A DNA stretch of 64,000 nucleotides, from positions 538,896 to 602,895 of the forward strand of contig MU001676.1 in assembly GCA_010093515.1 (NCBI GenBank), written 5' to 3'. Positions within the stretch are counted from its first letter, which is position 1. Each line of letters opens with the position of its first letter. The notes beneath the pieces are model-generated. The model searched no databases, was not told the origin of the DNA, and worked only from the letters and a program-made list of their open reading frames with translations. This DNA comes from Lineolata rhizophorae (lineage: Eukaryota; Ascomycota; Dothideomycetes; Lineolatales; Lineolataceae). Both the position numbers and the translations under genes were made by a program. Positions 58,603-64,000 of the stretch are shown here, one piece after another.

Positions 58603-59714
58603 TTACAAGAAATATTCGGTCGTGACCTCCTTGCCCTGCTGCTGCTGCTGCTGCTCGGCGCGATGCGTATCGTTCTCCGGGGCGGCGTCGAAGACGTTGA
58701 AGAAGCGTTCGCCCGTGTCCGACACCTCGAGGACGGACGCCATGTTGCCGCAGCGGTAGCAGTAGTTGGGCGCGCTCCAGACGGTGCTGAGGCGGTCGTC
58801 GTAGAGCACCTGGTAGCCTTCCTGGCACAGCTGGTGGGCGCGCAGGATGTGGCTCATAGCGTTGACCTCGAGGAACTTGCGCACGACCTGGGCGCCGAAG
58901 GTGTAGCCGGCGCCGCGGGGCGACAGCGAGAACTCGTCGCGCTCGGCGTCCGGGTCCGACCAGACGAGGTCGGCCATGGGGCCCTCGTGCGGGATCTCGC
59001 GGAAACGGTCGATGATCTTGATCTGGTCGATGGAGTGGATCGAGGGCGACAGGCCGCCGTGCACGCAGAAGATCTGGTCGTTGATGACGACCGAGAGCGT
59101 CAGGAAGTCGAACATGTCGGTGAAGTAGTGCCACACGTTGGCGTTACCGTACTTGCGGCTGCACTCGGTGTAGAAGCCGTAGCTCTGGGTCACGCCGCGG
59201 CTCTCGTGGTTGCCGCGGATGAGGTGCACGCGGTGCGGGTAGCGCAGCTTCAGGCAGACGAGCAGCGATATCGTCTCGACCGAGAAGAGACCCCTATCGA
59301 CGTAGTCGCCCAGGAACAGGTAGTTGGTGTCCGGGCAGAAGCCGCCGATGCGAAAGATCTCGATCATGTCGAAGAACTGGCCGTGAATGTCGCCCACGAC
59401 CGTCACCGGCGCCGCGATGTGCACCACGTTACTCTCCTTCATCAGCAGCTCCTTCGTCTTGGCGCATATCGCTTCGATGACCGAGTCCGCCAGCAGCTCC
59501 TTCTTGTACAGCCGCGCTATGCATTCGTCGAGGTCGACCGTGGCTGCGAGGTTCGGAAGCGCGCGCGCGCTATGATGCGCGTGCGCCGTGCAAATGTTAG
59601 CCAGCAGCAGCTCTCTCCTAACTAGTACTACCACCATATGTAAAGCAGGATGGAGGAAGGGATTTCTCGAGGGTAAATCCGAGCCGCTTACAACGTACCT
59701 GGAAGACCTGGCAT
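58603..59714 (-). CDS. PPG1: PP2A-like Ser/Thr phosphatase Ppg1
   Basis: Two exons (59699-59714, 58603-59543) give 318 residues. The metallophosphatase motifs are complete: GDIHG at 56-60, GDYVDRG at 84-90, GNHE at 116-119, and HGGLSPS later. The chain ends in TEYFL, like PP2A-class tails that are methylated. PP2A-type Ppg1 acts in the Far/STRIPAK complex (glycogen and mitophagy control in yeast). The open frame continues upstream to an ATG at 59637 with an atypical N-terminus. I prefer a 155-nt intron with donor CCAG|gtacgt and acceptor cgcag, which gives MPGLPATVDLDECIARL, closer to the family start. A seven-Gln run (CAG-type DNA at about 58636-58656) lies near the C-terminus. A 358-codon antisense frame is a shadow. 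Confidence 0.93.
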
Positions 59715-61152
59715 AATAACGGCTTCCTATGCTTTAGCAGGAGCAGCAAAAGGAATGAGCGAGTGGCGACGCTCTCCTTTGCTCGAGCAGTCCCGAAAAC
59801 CGAAGGGCGAAAAAAAAAAATGAAAGGGACGGGCGCAGGACGGGCGAACTGGCGACGCGACGTGGGGGGGCGAGCGGCAGGGCGTTGCTCAAGAGAAACA
59901 GTCCAGTCCGAGAAGGGGCAGTGTGCCGACCCTCATCGCTGACCCTCGGAAGCACGATCGAGTGGGAGGCCCTTCATAACACTTCGCACCAGACGTGAAG
60001 GCGTGAGCGGGTGGCGTAAAGCAGTATGTGGGCGTGGGCGGGAACAAGCGTCGTGTTCTCTCGTTTTCGCTTTGTCTCGAGGCGGCGAAGCGCTCGCGCC
60101 GAGCTCGGGGAGCTTCCGGCCAGGGGCTCGCGGGGGCGGGATCCTCCAGCTGCGGAAGCGGGTCACGTGCGGCGCCGCAGCTCCCCCTCGCCCGTTCGTG
60201 CTCCCCCGAACCGCAGCGTCGAGACGACGAGAGCGTGTGCGTGCGTGAGCTATCGCGCGCGAATTGTCGCCGTCGTTCGTGCCTCGCTCCGTTCCTCTGG
60301 CCCCGCCGAGGAGTGCCCCCATGAGTGACATCGTGGAGTCTTCCGGGCTTGAGAGCGCAGCGCGGCGGAGCAATCTCCTCTGATCGTGGTCCCTTGGGCT
60401 GTGCGCCGCCGCCCCTCCCTCCTCCTCCCTCCCCACCCACCGCGCCAACCAAACAAACGCTCTCTTAATTTTTTTTTCACATCCGGCGGTGTACACTACG
60501 TTTGTACGGCCTATCGCTATTCCTACGCTCTCTCACGTTGTCACTGCTATTTCAAAGTCCGCTTTCTTCACCCTGAGCTGTTAGTTTTTCCTTCTGCATG
60601 CCGTGTTTAATTGTCTCCCTCGGTTCTTGTGCTCGCGCCCACAAACTTCCGTGCGTCTGTCCCCAGGCTATGTGTACCTTCATCAAGCCTTGTTCTTGGG
60701 GAATATTCCTGGGTTTGCGATTTCTGCATCGGAGGAGCGTGCTGTAAGCTGTCTCTTCAGACCGGCGCGGAGAAAGGATCGCATGGTGCAACTGGAGCTC
60801 GGTAGGTGGCCCCGATTCCGCGCCTGCCACCTCCCAGAGGCTTTGCCGGAGCAAGACCTCCCCAAACCTTATTCCAACTCCTTGCTTTCTTCCATCCTTT
60901 CTTTCATCTACTTTCGCCCATCACGTTCGTCCTTTTGGCTGCCCATCTCGGGGATTCGGAGGATCTGAGTCACCGCTTGGACAAGCCTTGTGCTCCTACA
61001 CCGGCAGAATTTGGCTCCACTTCTCTTCTTCTTCTACTCGCCTCTTATCCATCAACCTCAACTTCTTTCATCTCACCGCACCTCCAAAGGCGCTCTGTTG
61101 CGACTGAGTAAATCTTTTCCTCTACGTCTCGTTTGCCTGCGTCACCCTCCGG
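59715..61152. promoter_or_regulatory. Divergent promoter region PPG1/Pro-Tyr-rich gene
   Basis: 1.4 kb. The PPG1-proximal half is G+C-rich with an A run at 59811-59821. The other half is C/T-rich (60400-61150), a typical long fungal leader. Several frames overlap without domains. No separate gene is called. Confidence 0.4.
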
Positions 61153-63629
61153 ATGTACGCAGGCGCGGGTCCCCCGCAACCGCCGCAGCCATATCCCAAT
61201 GGCTACGGGCATCCGCCGTACGGGCAACCACTCCCGCAGCACCCATACCCGCCACCCGCCTCTCAGCCGCCGTACCCTCATCCTTATCCATCGCAGCCGT
61301 ATGGCCAACCCGGCTACCCTCCACCTCCTCATGGTGGTCCCCCTTCTCATCAAGGCCCGCCGCCACCAGGTCCACCCTCGCATAGGTATGTGTCATAGCT
61401 CCAGATTCGCCCTTAAAACTTGTTACATTCCCACGATATGTTGTGGCTTTGAAATCTTTTGTGTCTATTTGCTCATGTCTGTCGAAGGCGCCTCTCAAAG
61501 AAGGGAAAGGGAGGACCTGTAGTGACAAGATACGCGCCTCCGCCTGGATATCAGCCTCCGCAGCAACCACCGCAAGGCGGCTATTACCCTCAACAAGGAT
61601 ACCCGCCCCATGGACAGCCACCTCCACCTTCCTACTACCCTCCTCAATCCGGCTATCCGTATCCACAAGGGTACCAGCAAGGACCACACACGCAGGCTCA
61701 AGGCTACCCTCCGGCTCCAGCCTATCAGCATGGTCCGGGGTATGCCCCACAACCACCGTATCCGCCTCCTCAAGGACACCCGCCACAGCACCCAGACTAC
61801 CATCACTCCCACGGCTACCCACCCAACAGCTATCCACCACAAGGTCCTCCGCCACCAGCTCCTTACCCACAAGGCCCTCCTGCGCCCCCTCATGCTCAGC
61901 CTGAACGTTTTGGTCAATATCCGCCGCCTCATGGCCCGCCCGCGCATTCCAGCCGACCCTATCCAGAGCCAGCCCTACGTGAGCCGTCTCCTGTCCCCTC
62001 CGTGGTGAAATCGGAACCAGGCGATGCAAAGGGTAGGAAGAGCGTGGCTTCTTCCCAGAATGCGAGTGACGCGATGGACCTGGAAAGATCTGAAGAGAAG
62101 CCTCCCGCTGACGAGGAGGATGGTGGCTGGGAACCTACACGGAAGCCGATCGTAACTCCGGACCCGGCCGGGTTGGCGGAACACGACTGGGATCTTGATT
62201 TCGACGGTCCGCTTTGGCCCAAGGCCGACGAGCCTGTTGATCAAACGTTCAGCCTGGGGCAAATCAGTAAGTCACTCCTACTGTTCTGGAGTGAATGGGT
62301 TATCTGATAACATCGCAGTCTGGCATCCGTCTGAGAGGACTCGTCGGTGCATGCCGGCCGACTTCTTTGAGGCTGAGGAGCTGGCTACAAAGGATTTGCC
62401 CCCGGTGCCGCCAGATGCTCCACCCACGATGTCACGCTACTTCGAACGCCTGGAGGATCGTCGTGGGATTTTCCATTGTTCTGTCCACGAGACGGAGGAA
62501 TGGGAGTACCTCAAGAATGATCCCGTTTTTAGGACCTTCGAACGCCCTTGGCGCATGATCTCTATTTATGACGTCCTTGCATCTCGCAACCGCCCAGACG
62601 AGCCTGAAGAGATGGAAGATAGTCAACAGAGCATCGACCGAAGCTGGGTTCCACCGCGGCCTGTGGATTTCAGACCTGATGGTGCCAGTGATGGGACAAA
62701 AATATATGGTCCAAACAGTAATGAAGCTCATGGAGACACTCGCATGGACATCTGCGGCGAAATAACGCCACCACCTAGCGCCGCTCCGGAGACTACGAGA
62801 CACAACAGCAAAGAACGCGAGGACATACTCGCCAAGCTAGGTGTAACTGGTTCACCCAAGCCCGTATATCCTACACCCAGTCCCGCGTTTCTTCCACCCT
62901 CCATGTCAACTTCAGGAGAACACCGGCCTAAGGCAAGGCCCGAGCCTCCACTTGAGAGGTCAGTATCATTCTTCCGACGCTCTCATGGCTACCGAACTAA
63001 TTACGCGCTTTCTAGGAGGTCGTTCACGTCTTCGTCCCCCACTAACATTCGCGACCGGCCTCGCCCGCCCCTAGGCGGCTCCTCGCGTAGCGGCAGCTTC
63101 GGCAACCACCGCTCGCCTCCGCAACCCCCTCCTCCACCGCCGCCGGAGCACCGCCACTCTTACGACGACCCATGGTCCGCCCACAGCGGCTACCAGTCGC
63201 GCCAACGCAGTCCGTCTGTTCATTCCAATGGGAGCGCGCACACGATGGCAGGCTCCGACTTTGGCGGCGAAGGGCCCGTTGCCGTCCCTCCATTGCCGAG
63301 CGCGAAAGACGCGGCTCCTGCGACGAAGGCCGAGTGGTCCGGCAGCAGGAATGGTAGCACGAGCACCGGCACGAGTAGTGCGAGGCCCAGCATTTCGCGG
63401 AAGGAGAGCTTCGCGGGTCGGAAGAGGAGCTTGAACGATGCGAATGCCGAGGATGAAGATGATGAGATCGAACGGCGGCAGCACGAGGAGAAGCAGAGGG
63501 CGAAGCGGCGGCAGTCGCGCGTTGCGGAGGCGTATAGGTCAGTTTTCCCAGCGGTTGCACTTGTTAATATGAAGGCATGTTGAGCTAATGATACCGACAC
63601 GTTTCTATGCGAATAGCCGGCGCTGGTAA
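61153..63629 (+). CDS. Pro/Tyr/Gln-rich hypothetical protein
   Basis: Four exons (61153-61385, 61488-62266, 62319-63537, 63617-63629) give 747 residues. The first 250 or so residues are repetitive PPxxY/QGYPP/GYPP-type sequence, likely disordered and condensate-prone. A more ordered region follows (about 320-430): IWHPSERTRRCMPADFFEAEE, EERRGIFHCSVHETEEWEYL-like sequence, and DPVFRTFERPWRMISIYDVLA. It is Trp- and aromatic-rich and probably conserved. The C-terminal third is Ser/Pro/Arg-rich and basic, with RKRSLNDANAEDEDDE and EEKQRAKRRQSR, suggesting a nuclear or RNA-linked protein. No named domain is recognised. The last exon of 13 nt ends SRRW, and its TAA lies inside a GTAAGT donor-like sequence, so the true C-terminus may differ. 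Confidence 0.75.
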
Positions 63630-64000
63630 GTGTCTCTATAAAAGCATAAATCACGGTGTCGAGAGCTCGAAGCCTTCTCGGCTTGTTGTCAGACCCTTTA
63701 ACGGTATCGAGAACCCCGTCTTCAGCCCAAGACGGAACTGTCCTGAGAGTAGGGGGATATGTTACAGGATCAGTGGAACGGAGTTGCTTTGTTCCACTTG
63801 TAAAAGTATTTCACACCAAGGGGACGAATTGTGGCAGATTCCTGTTTTCATTATTTTCTTATCTGGCCGATGGTCAGGTCTGTCTTAGATACGATTTCTG
63901 CTTCGAGGCGTCTTGCTGCCGGACAGGGAAAGGAGATTTACCGGTGGCGTTTAATCATTATGGTGCCAATGATCCCGGATAGGCGCCGAATGGAACTGTC
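63630..64000 (+). other. 3' flank of the last gene
   Basis: 371 bp to the window edge. A frame of about 100 codons stays open through much of it. It could be an additional 3' exon of the Pro/Tyr-rich gene (acceptor-like cttcag at about 63726) or plain 3' UTR. Confidence 0.35.

Noticed and set aside
58549-59625. 358-codon plus-strand ORF
   Set aside because: Lies exactly antisense to PPG1; His/Val/Ala-rich shadow with no domain.
61142-62029. 295-codon minus-strand ORF
   Set aside because: Antisense shadow of the Pro/Tyr-rich exons.
1-64000. CRISPR array, prokaryotic operon signals, LTR or virus-like element
   Set aside because: No regularly spaced repeats, no reverse transcriptase, integrase or capsid reading seen; gene structure is that of a fungal nuclear chromosome.

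Overview
This window is nuclear DNA from a filamentous ascomycete (Pezizomycotina, probably Sordariomycetes). The genes carry short introns of mostly 50-100 nt with GT(A/G)(A/C/G)GT donors and CTAAC-type branch points. The protein set is typical of these fungi: fused Egt1, fused uridine kinase/UPRTase, Vps15, Cho2, Alg2, Ppg1, Rdi1 and Bqt4. All exon models were built by eye from splice signals plus family similarity, and every multi-exon model given sums to a whole number of codons. No search was run.

Layout. From 0.7 to 2.5 kb lies a GH125 exo-mannosidase (-). From 2.5 to 7.6 kb is an A+T-rich, gene-poor stretch with degenerate 60/120-bp repeats and one doubtful ORF, ending in a G+C-rich tandem array of about 190-205 bp units. 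This array lies just downstream of an intronless Ulp1/C48 protease gene (7.8-10.9 kb, -). ALG2 (-) and VPS15 (+) diverge from a 564-bp promoter region. A four-TM membrane protein, a secreted GMC oxidoreductase, a bacterial-type radical SAM protein and a very low-complexity Q/H/G/A-rich protein follow on the + strand. CHO2 (+) then meets two co-oriented TPR/coiled-coil-like genes of unknown function (-). After a 3.2-kb gene-free stretch come EGT1 (+), GID8 (-), URK1 (+), a BQT4-like nuclear-envelope protein (-), RDI1 (+), PPG1 (-) and a Pro/Tyr-rich protein (+).

Most genes are housekeeping functions: N-glycan assembly and mannose trimming (ALG2, GH125), PI3K and autophagy (VPS15), phosphatidylcholine synthesis (CHO2), ergothioneine (EGT1), GID ubiquitin ligase (GID8), pyrimidine salvage (URK1), Rho GTPase control (RDI1) and phosphatase signalling (PPG1). 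There is no operon-like pathway cluster.

The most unusual structure is in RDI1. Its first intron is about 1 kb long and is almost wholly open. The exon-1 frame reads through to a stop at 56261-56263, and a complete 231-codon ORF starts 2 nt later. That ORF's stop codon lies inside the intron's TACTAAC branch point. Other points are a probable GC-AG intron and a 30-nt microexon in the radical SAM gene, very short terminal exons that set the C-termini of CHO2 (dilysine) and BQT4 (membrane tail), and duplicated splice-donor-bearing repeats downstream of the coiled-coil gene.
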